Positions 1 through 8,083 of a DNA stretch of 64,000 nucleotides are shown here, piece after piece. Numbering within the stretch: the stretch's first letter is position 1; every line of letters begins with the position of its first letter. The DNA is from Lewinella sp. IMCC34191 (GTDB lineage: Bacteria; Bacteroidota; Bacteroidia; Chitinophagales; Saprospiraceae), in NCBI RefSeq assembly GCF_003390935.1, contig NZ_QNQZ01000006.1:124001-188000 (forward strand), read 5' to 3'. The notes below the pieces were generated by a model. That model did not search any database and was not told the DNA's origin. It saw only the letters and a list, made by a program, of their open reading frames with translations. The position numbers were made by a program, and so were the translations under genes.

Positions 1-105
1 GTCAGCCGCCCGGTCCGGTGCGGTAGTGGTTCGTTCCTCCGTTGTGTCGGAGGTCGTATCACAGGCGGTAAAAGGAAGCAGGAGGAGGAAGCAGAGATAG
101 CGCAT
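1..105 (-). CDS. Lipoprotein, N-terminal fragment
   Basis: Reading leftwards from an ATG at 105, the frame stays open to the window edge (35 codons). The first 15 residues form a short positive start, a leucine-rich stretch and a lipobox-like LPFTAC, followed by a Thr/Asp/Glu-rich linker, as in a surface lipoprotein. It follows the M16 peptidase on the same strand but is separated from it by a strong hairpin, so it may have its own transcript. The function cannot be read from this fragment. Confidence 0.6.
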   Translation of the reverse strand, partial: MRYLCFLLLLPFTACDTTSDTTEERTTTAPDRAAD

Positions 106-126
106 GAGGGCAATTACATTAACGAA

Positions 127-163
127 GGGCGGGGCCGCCGGTAAGATACCGACGGCCCCGCCC
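127..163 (-). terminator. Strong hairpin after the M16 peptidase gene
   Basis: 16-nt arms (127-142 and 148-163) pair with one mismatch around a 5-nt loop. On the minus strand the stem is followed by TTCGTTAATG, which is T-rich but not a clean T tract. It lies 26 nt past the peptidase stop codon. Confidence 0.6.
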
Positions 164-188
164 AAAGTAACGCGCTTTCGCTAAAAGG

Positions 189-2942
189 TTACGGCTTCTT
201 GACCGATTCGGTCTTGGCAAAGTCGCCGGCCCGTAGCAGGACCATCTTGTCCACGTCGATGTACTTCTCGATTGCGGCATTAACGTCTTCCGGCGTGAGG
301 CTCATCATCTGCTCTTCGAGCTCCTTGCTCCATTCCATGGTTCGATCGAGGTAGGCGTTGTCTTCCAGCTGTCCCGCCATGCTGCGGTCCTGTGCGCGGC
401 TTACGGCGGCGTTCTGCTTCCAGCCACTTTTCGCGGCCGTCAGCTCCTCTTTGGTAAAGCCTTCGGTACGCACCTTCTCGATTTCCTCGCGGAATGCCTT
501 TTCCAGGGCCTCCCGGTTTTCCGGATTGTAGATGGCATAGGTCATGAAGATGCCCCGGTCATCCAGCGAGCTGGCGCTAAACTGGCTGCCGACACCGTAG
601 CTGAGTCCGTCTTTCTGACGAATACGCGTAGCCAAACGGCTGTTCAGGAAGCCACCACCCAGCATATAATTGCCCATGACCAGCGCGGGATAGTCGGGGT
701 TCTCATCATTAATTGGCAGCGTCTGCACGGCTACGAACCAGGCATTGGCCTTATCGGGCGTTTCGATCTTGACCATATCGGGGTCAACCGCCGTGTACTC
801 CCGCGGGATACGCTCGAAAGCGACCGGGCTGTCCCAATCACCGAAGTTTTTCTCCAGCGCGGTTTTGACGGCGTCGACATCCATATCTCCGCTGGCGGCG
901 AAGGTCGCGTTAGCTCCCCCGAATACTTCTTCGTAGAAGGCCTTGACGTCATCGACGGTGAGGTCCTTCAGGCTCTCGACCTGTTCGTCAAAGGAGGGAA
1001 CGTAGTAAGGATGTCCCTTCGGGTAATCGCCGGTGCGGCGCTGCATCTCCTGGAAGACGATGGCCTGCGGGTCGTTACGCTGTTCGTCGATATAGGCGAG
1101 TTCTTCTTTCACCATCTTATCGAATTCCGACTTAGGGAAAACGGGATGGCGGGCTACCTCTCCGATCAGGTCGATTACTTCCGGGAGCCGCTCGTTTTCG
1201 GCCTCGATGTTGAAGACCAGGGTACCGTTGCTACCGTAAGCATTGACGCGGGCTTTAAGCTCGTCGAGCTTATCCTGTATCTGCTGGCGGTCATACTTTT
1301 CCGAACCCATCATGAGCATACGGACGGCCTTCTCTCCGGCTTCGGAGCGCCCCTCCTGGGATTCGAGGTCGCCGAAGCGGAATACGAGTTGGGCGTTCAC
1401 GCTGTTGCCGCGGGTTTCCTTGGGCAGCAGCATGTATTCGATGTTATCATTCTCGCCCAGCGTTCCGGTAACGGTCCGGCTGTCGATATTTTCGTAGGAA
1501 GGATCGAACTCCTCCCCTTCGGCAATCGCCTCGCGCCCTTCATAGCCCTCGGTGATCGCGTTGAGGTCATTGACCTCGGGAATGTCCGAGCGATCCGGCT
1601 GCTCTACCGGATAAAAGCGGCCGACGGTACGATTCTGCGGCTTGAAATACTTCTCGGCTACGCGAATGACATCGTCGACGGTCACCTGCTCCACGCGGTC
1701 GCGGTAGATGTAGCCCAGGCGCCAGTCGCCCTGCGCGATGTAGCTGCTCATGAGCAGACCGACGCGGTTGGCGTCCCGTTGATTAAGCTCGAAATTCTTA
1801 AGGATACCATCCTTGGCGCGCTTTACCTGCTCCTCGGTGGGCGGATTCATGGCCAGGCTGTCCAGGGTATTCTTCATGGCCGTCTCCACGTCCATCAAGT
1901 CGTTCTCCTTGAGCACGCTGGCATTAAAGAACGCGTAGCTGGGCTCGGCCAGGGCGGGAGCATAGCCCCACATGCTGCTGGCATCACCGTTCTCTACGAT
2001 AGCCTTATAAAGGATGCCGCCAGGCTCGTCGACCAGCGTATTCATCAGCACCGCGACGGCGGGAAAGTCCGGGTGGGGGCCGGCGGGCACGTGATAGGCT
2101 GCCTGGACTACCTGTACGTCCCCAACTCGCTTCAATTCGACAAAGCGCTCACCGTCCTGGACGGGTTCGCGAGTATAGGTGGGATAGAGTTCGCGCTCGG
2201 GGCGGGGGATGCTGCCGAATTTTTCTTCAATCAGCTCCAGGGCGGTTTCCGGGTTGAATTTTCCGGCCACGACCAGCACCGCGTTGTCGGGCTGGTAATA
2301 CTTCCGGTAAAAACCCTGCAACCGCTCGATGGGAACGTTCTCCAGGTCGGCCTTGGAACCGATGGTGGACTTACCATAGTTGTGCCAGAGGTAGGCGGTA
2401 CTGAGTACCCGCTCCATCAGCACGCCGGTGGGGTCGTTTTCCCCGCTCTCGTACTCGTTGCGGACGACCGTCATTTCGCTTTCCAGATCCTCGGCGGCGA
2501 TGAAGGAATTGACCATACGGTCGGCTTCCATATCGAGGGCCCAATCGAGGTTCTCGTCGGTAGCGGAAAAGGTCTCGAAGTAATTCGTGCGGTCGTACCA
2601 GGTGGTTCCGTTGGGGCGGGCGCCGTGCTCGGTGAGTTCCTGGGGGATATTGGGGTGATCCGGCGTACCCTTGAAGACCAGGTGCTCCAACAGGTGGGCC
2701 ATACCGGTTTCTCCGTAGGCCTCGTGGCGGCTACCCACCTTATAAGTAACGTTGACCGTCGTGGTGGGTACGGACTGGTCGGGAAAGAGCAGGACGGTCA
2801 GTCCGTTGTCGAGCTCGTACTCGGTGACCCCTTCGACGGAGGTGATCATTTCGGGACCATCCGAAGCATCCTGGGCATGCAGGACGGTCAGTGGTATACC
2901 AAGACAGCACAGAAATAGGGTGAGATAGGCAAGGTTGTGCAT
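189..2942 (-). CDS. Secreted M16-family zinc metallopeptidase (pitrilysin/PqqL-like, two halves)
   Basis: 917 residues from the ATG at 2942. That start gives a clean signal peptide (MHNLAYLTLFLCC...LHAQ); the ATG at 2996 would add 18 unrelated residues. The inverted zinc motif HxxEH appears as HLLEH near residue 83, with the third zinc ligand in RNEYES about 75 residues later, so the N-terminal half is the catalytic M16 domain. The C-terminal half is the second, non-catalytic M16 pair, with the family-typical stretch RIRQKDGLSYGVGSQFS. A full-length periplasmic or outer-membrane-associated peptidase is expected; M16 enzymes degrade peptides inside a closed chamber. No frame defects are seen. 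The substrate is unknown. Confidence 0.92.
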   Translation of the reverse strand: MHNLAYLTLFLCCLGIPLTVLHAQDASDGPEMITSVEGVTEYELDNGLTVLLFPDQSVPTTTVNVTYKVGSRHEAYGETGMAHLLEHLVFKGTPDHPNIPQELTEHGARPNGTTWYDRTNYFETFSATDENLDWALDMEADRMVNSFIAAEDLESEMTVVRNEYESGENDPTGVLMERVLSTAYLWHNYGKSTIGSKADLENVPIERLQGFYRKYYQPDNAVLVVAGKFNPETALELIEEKFGSIPRPERELYPTYTREPVQDGERFVELKRVGDVQVVQAAYHVPAGPHPDFPAVAVLMNTLVDEPGGILYKAIVENGDASSMWGYAPALAEPSYAFFNASVLKENDLMDVETAMKNTLDSLAMNPPTEEQVKRAKDGILKNFELNQRDANRVGLLMSSYIAQGDWRLGYIYRDRVEQVTVDDVIRVAEKYFKPQNRTVGRFYPVEQPDRSDIPEVNDLNAITEGYEGREAIAEGEEFDPSYENIDSRTVTGTLGENDNIEYMLLPKETRGNSVNAQLVFRFGDLESQEGRSEAGEKAVRMLMMGSEKYDRQQIQDKLDELKARVNAYGSNGTLVFNIEAENERLPEVIDLIGEVARHPVFPKSEFDKMVKEELAYIDEQRNDPQAIVFQEMQRRTGDYPKGHPYYVPSFDEQVESLKDLTVDDVKAFYEEVFGGANATFAASGDMDVDAVKTALEKNFGDWDSPVAFERIPREYTAVDPDMVKIETPDKANAWFVAVQTLPINDENPDYPALVMGNYMLGGGFLNSRLATRIRQKDGLSYGVGSQFSASSLDDRGIFMTYAIYNPENREALEKAFREEIEKVRTEGFTKEELTAAKSGWKQNAAVSRAQDRSMAGQLEDNAYLDRTMEWSKELEEQMMSLTPEDVNAAIEKYIDVDKMVLLRAGDFAKTESVKKP

Positions 2943-3050
2943 AGTGACGGGTTGATTAGGTAGTAAAGGACCGTACCAAAATACGGAGGGATGCACGGGA
3001 ATAGACGAAACCCGTGAATTCTTATACCAACCGGTAACCAGCCGACACTA

Positions 3051-3073
3051 AAGTGCCCCTCGCTTTTGCACTT
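3051..3073 (-). terminator. Weak hairpin after the 169-residue membrane protein gene
   Basis: AAGTGC and GCACTT pair across an 11-nt loop, 8 nt past the stop codon on the minus strand. There is no long T tract, so termination is only likely. Confidence 0.3.
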
Positions 3074-3080
3074 GTCTAGG

Positions 3081-3590
3081 CTAAAGCTTCTCCAATTTGT
3101 GCGCCATATCCAGTTCGAAACCCCTGACTGGAAGATCGGACAGCCGCCGGATCAGTTTGCGCCGCTCAAACGCGGCGTGTAGCCCCAGCGCCAGCCCGGT
3201 CACGATAGCGACCTTCAGTCCCCAACCCTGGGTGAATTGGTCGGGATGGAGTACCAGCGTAACCAAATTACCCGCCAGGTAGACTCCCAATCCCGCAGCC
3301 AAACCGGCCAGGTGGTAGCGAATCGTGAATAACGCGCAGAGCAAATAACCGCCCGCCATCGCTCCACCCGTAAGCAGCTGTTCCATCGGTTCGCCACCTT
3401 CGCGGTACAGCAGGTAGGCTGAAGAGCCTTCCAGGGCCGTCAGGGCGAGCAGCGTATAGCGTCCGTACAAGACCCTTTGCCGGTTGTCGTTGAGTTCGAC
3501 GAAAAGCTTAGCTATCTCCGTTACCGTAACCGGGTCTGCTTCGCATGACATCGTGTCCGGCAGATCGGCGTCCAGGATAGGGGTGGGCAT
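3081..3590 (-). CDS. Hypothetical membrane protein
   Basis: 169 residues. The N-terminal ~40 residues are polar, then three or four hydrophobic segments follow (around 45-60, 73-90, 93-112, 125-142) with a basic loop AFERRKLIRRL near residue 145. This looks like an inner-membrane protein with cytoplasmic ends. No catalytic motif is recognised. It lies upstream of the M16 peptidase on the same strand, separated by 138 nt and a weak hairpin, so it is probably transcribed separately. Confidence 0.6.
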   Translation of the reverse strand: MPTPILDADLPDTMSCEADPVTVTEIAKLFVELNDNRQRVLYGRYTLLALTALEGSSAYLLYREGGEPMEQLLTGGAMAGGYLLCALFTIRYHLAGLAAGLGVYLAGNLVTLVLHPDQFTQGWGLKVAIVTGLALGLHAAFERRKLIRRLSDLPVRGFELDMAHKLEKL

Positions 3591-3704
3591 AAATTTGGAT
3601 TCTTAGAGCGCTGACGTCGGTCCGCCAGGTGCCTCAGTAACGAGCGCTTACGCTCGGGGCGACATGGCACTTCGGCCTTTAACGTCCCGACGGATCCGCC
3701 CCGG

Positions 3705-5060
3705 TCAGCGAAACTGCCAGTAATCGAAGCGGAACAGTTCCTGGGGTGCACCGCCACGGAATACGAAGTACAGGTCGTGAACGCCCCTTATCTGCGCCAC
3801 TTCCGTGGTCAGGGAGCGCCAGTCATCCCAGTGGCCGAGGTAGGGTACCCGCAGCACCCCGACGGAATCCACGTCTACCGCGTCCAGCCGGATCTCCAAC
3901 GAACCGCCGAGGTAGCGGCTCGAAATCGAGGCCTGTAATGCAGTGGGGCCCTCCGGCCCGAAGTCCACGTTGCGCACTTTCAGGTAATCTCCGTCGTGGA
4001 TGCTACCGACGTACATACCTACGGAATCACCATCCGCAACCGCAAGTCCTTCCGACCAGGCTATCGTTTCCGCCTCGGTGCGCCGGTAAGGGTCCTGGCT
4101 AGCTACCGCTTCGGTCACGCCCCGTCGGGTCTTTGGAATGGGCGGAATAGAGCCATCGGGCCGGTAGCTGAAGGGTTCAATGCATACCGAGCGCTTGAAG
4201 TCGCCGCCTCCGGGTAATTCACCGGTGTGGTAAAACAGGTAGGATTGGCCCTGGAATTCAATAACCGCCGGATGATTCGATCCGCTGCTGCCGGTGCGGT
4301 CCATGAGCTTACCACCGTACCGCCACGGTCCCTCGGGTCCGGTGGCCATGGCGTAGTGCAGCGACTCGTTGGGATCAGAGGCATAGATGAGGTAAAAACG
4401 ATCCCCGTGCCGGTACACCCAGGGCGCCTCCTCGAAGTCGGGGCCGAAAACTTGCGGATCGAAAATGTCCAGGGCGGTGATCTCACCAGCCAAGGACACC
4501 ATATCGTTGTTGAGCCGGGCCCGGTAGCACGCATTATTGCCCCAGTAGAGATAGGCCTGCCCCTCCTCGACGAATACCGTCGGATCGAGATCATCCCAGG
4601 AATGCTTGCCAAAGGTGGTCATGTCATTAGTGACCAGTGCCTCGCCCTGGGCATCCCGGAAGGGTCCGTAGGGACTATCGGCCACGGCTACCCCCACGCT
4701 GACGCCGGGGTGGTCTTTATTGAGGGTAGAGACGTAGAAATACCATTTCCCGTCACGCTCGATGCACTGGGCCGCACTGGCATCGCCGGCCGACCAGGCA
4801 AAAGCGCTGGTCTTAAGCGGAGCGGGATGGGCCGTCCAGTTCACCATGTCCACGCTGGTGAACAGCCGGTACTCCCGCATCAGGAATTTATTATCCGGCG
4901 CATTTGGTTCGTCGTGGCCCACGTAAAGAAACACGGTATCCCGATATACCACCGGAGCGGGATCCGCCGTGTACAGTACCTGGATAGCGGGGTTCTGCGC
5001 CGCTACGGCGGATGTAGCGATTAGCCATGCACCGAGTGTCGCCAATACATATCTTCTCAT
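3705..5060 (-). CDS. Secreted glycoside hydrolase family 43 with C-terminal CBM6
   Basis: 451 residues from the ATG at 5060, which begins a signal peptide (MRRYVLATLGAWLIATSAVAAQ); the upstream ATG at 5108 adds a non-signal extension. Residues ~25-320 read as a GH43 five-bladed propeller: DPAPVVYRDTVFLYVGHDE carries the general-base Asp, DDLDPTVFVEEGQAYLYWG fits the pKa-modulating Asp blade, and EEAPWVYRHGDRFYLIYA the catalytic acid Glu. Residues ~325-451 are a CBM6 beta-sandwich starting at RTEAETIAWSEG and ending FRFDYWQFR. GH43 enzymes release arabinose or xylose from arabinoxylan or arabinan; CBM6 binds xylan or beta-glucan. The exact substrate is not determinable here. The gene is far from the 55-64 kb hemicellulose operon but probably serves the same diet. 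Confidence 0.9.
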   Translation of the reverse strand: MRRYVLATLGAWLIATSAVAAQNPAIQVLYTADPAPVVYRDTVFLYVGHDEPNAPDNKFLMREYRLFTSVDMVNWTAHPAPLKTSAFAWSAGDASAAQCIERDGKWYFYVSTLNKDHPGVSVGVAVADSPYGPFRDAQGEALVTNDMTTFGKHSWDDLDPTVFVEEGQAYLYWGNNACYRARLNNDMVSLAGEITALDIFDPQVFGPDFEEAPWVYRHGDRFYLIYASDPNESLHYAMATGPEGPWRYGGKLMDRTGSSGSNHPAVIEFQGQSYLFYHTGELPGGGDFKRSVCIEPFSYRPDGSIPPIPKTRRGVTEAVASQDPYRRTEAETIAWSEGLAVADGDSVGMYVGSIHDGDYLKVRNVDFGPEGPTALQASISSRYLGGSLEIRLDAVDVDSVGVLRVPYLGHWDDWRSLTTEVAQIRGVHDLYFVFRGGAPQELFRFDYWQFR

Positions 5061-5180
5061 ATCCACTCTTTTCACAACCGGTGTGGTGTAGAACCGCCAT
5101 TGCGGCAAAATAGGAACACCGGATTAAAGGGAACGCCCCCTACCTGTGGCGAATCGCCGGGTGGATTTGTCCGCATAAAA

Positions 5181-5216
5181 GGCAGGCACCTGACCAACGC
5201 TAATCCGTTGCCTGCC
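5181..5216. other. Hairpin in the divergent intergenic region
   Basis: GGCAGGCA (5181-5188) and TGCCTGCC (5209-5216) are perfect inverted repeats around a 20-nt loop, between the divergent GH43 and cyclase genes. It could be a 5' leader structure or an operator; nothing further can be said. Confidence 0.4.
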
Positions 5217-5335
5217 GTCTTTGACTGTGACGACACTATGCACAATTCGCTATACCGGTGCCTGCGGAAGCCAGCATGCGTGGCTACCGTGGGTGCTGGT
5301 TTCGCAAGGTAAGTTTCGGCCGCTACCTTTATTGA

Positions 5336-6442
5336 ATGCTTTCGGTCACCCAACGGCGGCGCTTCCTCCGTATCCTTCCCTTCGGTGGGATATGGCTGGC
5401 CTGTTCGGTGATCTTCCTATTGATCGAATGGATTACCGCGGGCGGCCGCTTTCCGGAAACGGATACCGCTATTGTGCCCGATGCCCGGATACTTGTATTT
5501 GCTTTAGCGGCCATGACCGTACTCGGCTTACTAGTCGGCTACGTGGAGCTGTACTTCCTCAACCGCCGCTTTAGTCGCTTGCCATTCCTGCGCAAGGCGT
5601 TGTACAAATTGATTGTTTACCTGCTGTTCATTCACGTGGTGGTGCTCATCACTTTTCCCGTAGCGGCGGCGATGGAGCAGAACACGAGCGTATGGGACCC
5701 CGCCGTTTGGTCCAAACTCGGCCGCTATCAGGTCAGCTTTACGCACTTAAGTACCGCGCTTCAGCTTTCCGTCGCGATCGGTTTGTCGATCGTTTACGCA
5801 CAGGTCAGCGAACTGATCGGTCACACCACTCTACTCAGCTATCTGGCGGGTACTTACCACCGACCCATCCAGGAGGAAAGGATTTTTCTTTTCCTCGACA
5901 TGCGTTCGTCCACGACCATCACGGAACGGCTCGGGCACGCCCGCTATTTCGACCTGCTGCGTGACTACTACGCCGACCTGTCCGCCGCCATCGACCGCTA
6001 CGGCGGCGAGATTTACCAGTACGTAGGCGACGAGGTGATCGTAAGCTGGTCACGGCCCGACGGACTGCGTAACAACCATTGCCTGCGTTGCTTTTTCGAC
6101 ATGCAGCGCGCCCTGCGACAGCGGGCCGACCGGTACGAAGCGAAGTTCGGACTGGCCCCGGAATTCAAGGCCGGCCTGCACTACGGTCCCGTGACCGCCG
6201 GCGAAGTGGGCGTGATAAAGAAGCACATCACCTACACCGGTGACATACTCAACGCCACCGCGCGCATCCAGTTGCTCTGCAATACCTACCAGGTCGATCT
6301 ACTCGTCTCCTTTGTCCTGCTCGAAAAACTTCCCCTCGGCGAACAGTACAGCCTGCGGCACGTCGGCACTCCCCCCTTGCGTGGCCGGTCGGAACCCCTG
6401 CGCCTCTATACCGTATCGGAAGAATTGCCGGTCTCCGGATGA
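5336..6442 (+). CDS. Membrane-bound class III adenylate/guanylate cyclase
   Basis: 368 residues. The N-terminal ~165 residues hold about four hydrophobic segments (17-32, 55-75, 92-112, 140-160). The C-terminal ~190 residues form a class III cyclase domain: FLFLDMRSSTTITERLG supplies the first metal-binding Asp, GGEIYQYVGDEVIVSW the second, then GLHYGPVTAGEVG and TYTGDILNATARIQ with the transition-state Asn/Arg region. It should make cAMP or cGMP at the inner face of the membrane from a stimulus sensed in the membrane part. This six-helix-like/CHD layout is common in Bacteroidota. Purine specificity cannot be assigned with confidence. The Crp/Fnr regulator at 27550 is a conceivable but unproven partner. 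Confidence 0.88.
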   Translation: MLSVTQRRRFLRILPFGGIWLACSVIFLLIEWITAGGRFPETDTAIVPDARILVFALAAMTVLGLLVGYVELYFLNRRFSRLPFLRKALYKLIVYLLFIHVVVLITFPVAAAMEQNTSVWDPAVWSKLGRYQVSFTHLSTALQLSVAIGLSIVYAQVSELIGHTTLLSYLAGTYHRPIQEERIFLFLDMRSSTTITERLGHARYFDLLRDYYADLSAAIDRYGGEIYQYVGDEVIVSWSRPDGLRNNHCLRCFFDMQRALRQRADRYEAKFGLAPEFKAGLHYGPVTAGEVGVIKKHITYTGDILNATARIQLLCNTYQVDLLVSFVLLEKLPLGEQYSLRHVGTPPLRGRSEPLRLYTVSEELPVSG

Positions 6443-6474
6443 GGGAAGTAGCCCGGCTTCAAAAAAAAGCGCAA

Positions 6475-6500
6475 TACCTGCGCTCCGCCGCCAAAAAAAA
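6475..6500 (+). repeat. Interspersed repeat copy (CCTGCGCTCCGCCGCC)
   Basis: TACCTGCGCTCCGCCGCC followed by eight A, in the gap before the VWA lipoprotein (start 6557). It is one of a family found throughout the window. Confidence 0.7.
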
Positions 6501-6556
6501 GAGGCCACCCAACGAAAGTGGAAATTTATGCGTCTGGCGGGGTACAACCCGAAATC

Positions 6557-8032
6557 ATGCGCTTCCTTCCCCTGCTCTTTTTAGGTCTGCTTACCGCCTG
6601 TTCCCAGGACTTTTCCGATAGTGGAGCCTATTCGCCCCAAGCCAATTACGCTGGTAACGATGCATCGGGCGAGTCCGTCGAGCCTTCCGGCGACCAATAC
6701 GGTGAACTGGTGGAAAACGACTTCGTAGCTACCGCGGAAGAACCCGTTTCCACCTTCAGCATCGACGCCGACGGCGGCTCCTACGCTAACGTTCGCCGCT
6801 TCCTGCAGTCAGACCGTGCACTCCCGCCTCCGGGCGCGGTGCGTATAGAAGAGATGGTAAACTACTTCGACCTGGATTACCCCGCTCCGACCTCCGACAT
6901 CCCGATTGCCCTGAACGGAGAGGTGGCCGACTGCCCCTGGAACCCGGACAACCGCCTGGTCCGGATCGGCATTCAGGGCCGCGATTTAGGCGACGCCCCA
7001 CCCGCGAATTACGTATTCCTGGTCGATGTCTCCGGATCGATGAGCAGTCCGGATAAGATAGGCCTGCTGAAGCAGGGGCTGTACCGCTTCGTCGATCAAA
7101 TGTCCGACCGGGACTTTCTCTCGATTGTCACCTACGCCGGCTGGAGCGGGGTAACGCTTCCTTCGACCGCGGGCAGCGACAAAGTCCGGATACGGAGGGC
7201 GATTGATAAGCTTAGCACGGGCGGCAGCACCAATGGAGCTGGCGGGATTCTGGCCGCCTACGAAGAGGCTTCCCGTAACTTCATCGAGGGCGGTAACAAT
7301 CGCATCTTCCTGGGTACCGACGGCGACTTCAACGTCGGCATCACCGATCACGACGAACTTATTGAGCTAATTGAGAAGAAGCGGGAATCCGGCGTATTCT
7401 TCACCGCGCTGGGCGTGGGTCGTGGCAACTACAACGAGCACATGCTGGAACAGATCGCCAACCACGGCAACGGCACCTACGAGTACCTGGACAAGTCGGA
7501 AGAACTTGAAAAGGTCTTTCTGCACGAGACCGGCAAGTTCTTCACCGTCGCCCAGGACGTCAAGGTCCAGGTCGCCTTCAACCCGGATGTCGTTCAGTCC
7601 TACCGCCTCATCGGCTACGAGAACCGGCTGCTGAACCAGGAGGATTTTGAAGACGACACGAAAGACGCCGGCGAGATCGGTGCCGGCCAGAACATCACCG
7701 CCCTCTACGAGATCGTTCCCGCCCACAAGCAGGACGTGCAGAAGGCGCAGGCATTCACTATCGATTTTCGGTACAAAGCTCCCGGCGCCACGGAGAGCGT
7801 CCCCCTAAGCTTGTCGGTAACCGACGAGGGTGCCAGCTTCGCCACCGCGAGCGACCAATTCCGCTTCGTAGCCTCCGTCGCCGCTTTCGGCCAATTACTC
7901 CGCCAATCCCAATACACTCGATCGCTCACCTATACAGCGGTTCAACACTGGCTCAATAGCGCCAACCTTCCCGATCCCCACGGCTACAAAGAGGAACTAA
8001 GCGACCTGATCCGCCTCGCCGACCCATATTAA
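6557..8032 (+). CDS. VWA-domain lipoprotein, YfbK-like
   Basis: 491 residues from the ATG at 6557; this start gives a lipoprotein signal (MRFLPLLFLGLLTACSQ), whereas the first ATG of the frame at 6518 gives none. After a Ser/Gly/Glu linker comes the N-terminal VWA-associated domain (STFSIDADGGSYANVRRFL), then a von Willebrand A domain with an intact MIDAS (DVSGSMSS at about residue 155), and a C-terminal DUF3520-like region ending in a helix typical of the family (YKEELSDLIRLADPY). VWA domains bind metal and mediate protein interactions; YfbK-like proteins are cell-envelope anchored with no well-defined role. It starts 114 nt after the cyclase, with a repeat copy between. Confidence 0.9.
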   Translation: MRFLPLLFLGLLTACSQDFSDSGAYSPQANYAGNDASGESVEPSGDQYGELVENDFVATAEEPVSTFSIDADGGSYANVRRFLQSDRALPPPGAVRIEEMVNYFDLDYPAPTSDIPIALNGEVADCPWNPDNRLVRIGIQGRDLGDAPPANYVFLVDVSGSMSSPDKIGLLKQGLYRFVDQMSDRDFLSIVTYAGWSGVTLPSTAGSDKVRIRRAIDKLSTGGSTNGAGGILAAYEEASRNFIEGGNNRIFLGTDGDFNVGITDHDELIELIEKKRESGVFFTALGVGRGNYNEHMLEQIANHGNGTYEYLDKSEELEKVFLHETGKFFTVAQDVKVQVAFNPDVVQSYRLIGYENRLLNQEDFEDDTKDAGEIGAGQNITALYEIVPAHKQDVQKAQAFTIDFRYKAPGATESVPLSLSVTDEGASFATASDQFRFVASVAAFGQLLRQSQYTRSLTYTAVQHWLNSANLPDPHGYKEELSDLIRLADPY

Positions 8033-8070
8033 CCAGCAACCAGCAACCAGCAACCAGCAACCAGCAACCA
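8031..8070. repeat. Heptanucleotide tandem repeat (AACCAGC)5.7
   Basis: Five full and one partial copy of AACCAGC begin inside the VWA stop codon and run towards the purF stop codon, between two convergent genes. The tract is perfect, so it should be length-variable. Confidence 0.9.
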
Positions 8071-8083
8071 CCCCCCCTACCCC

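Noticed and set aside
1011-2918. 635-codon plus-strand frame overlapping the M16 peptidase
   Set aside because: Antisense shadow caused by high GC3; its translation has no family motif while the opposite strand encodes a clear peptidase. The same holds for long frames opposite katG (17320-19011), opposite the double esterase (59642-61045) and opposite purF (8663-9943).
5324-5331. TACCTTTA as promoter of the cyclase gene
   Set aside because: It ends only 4 nt before the ATG at 5336, too close for a normal leader, and no later in-frame start is credible.
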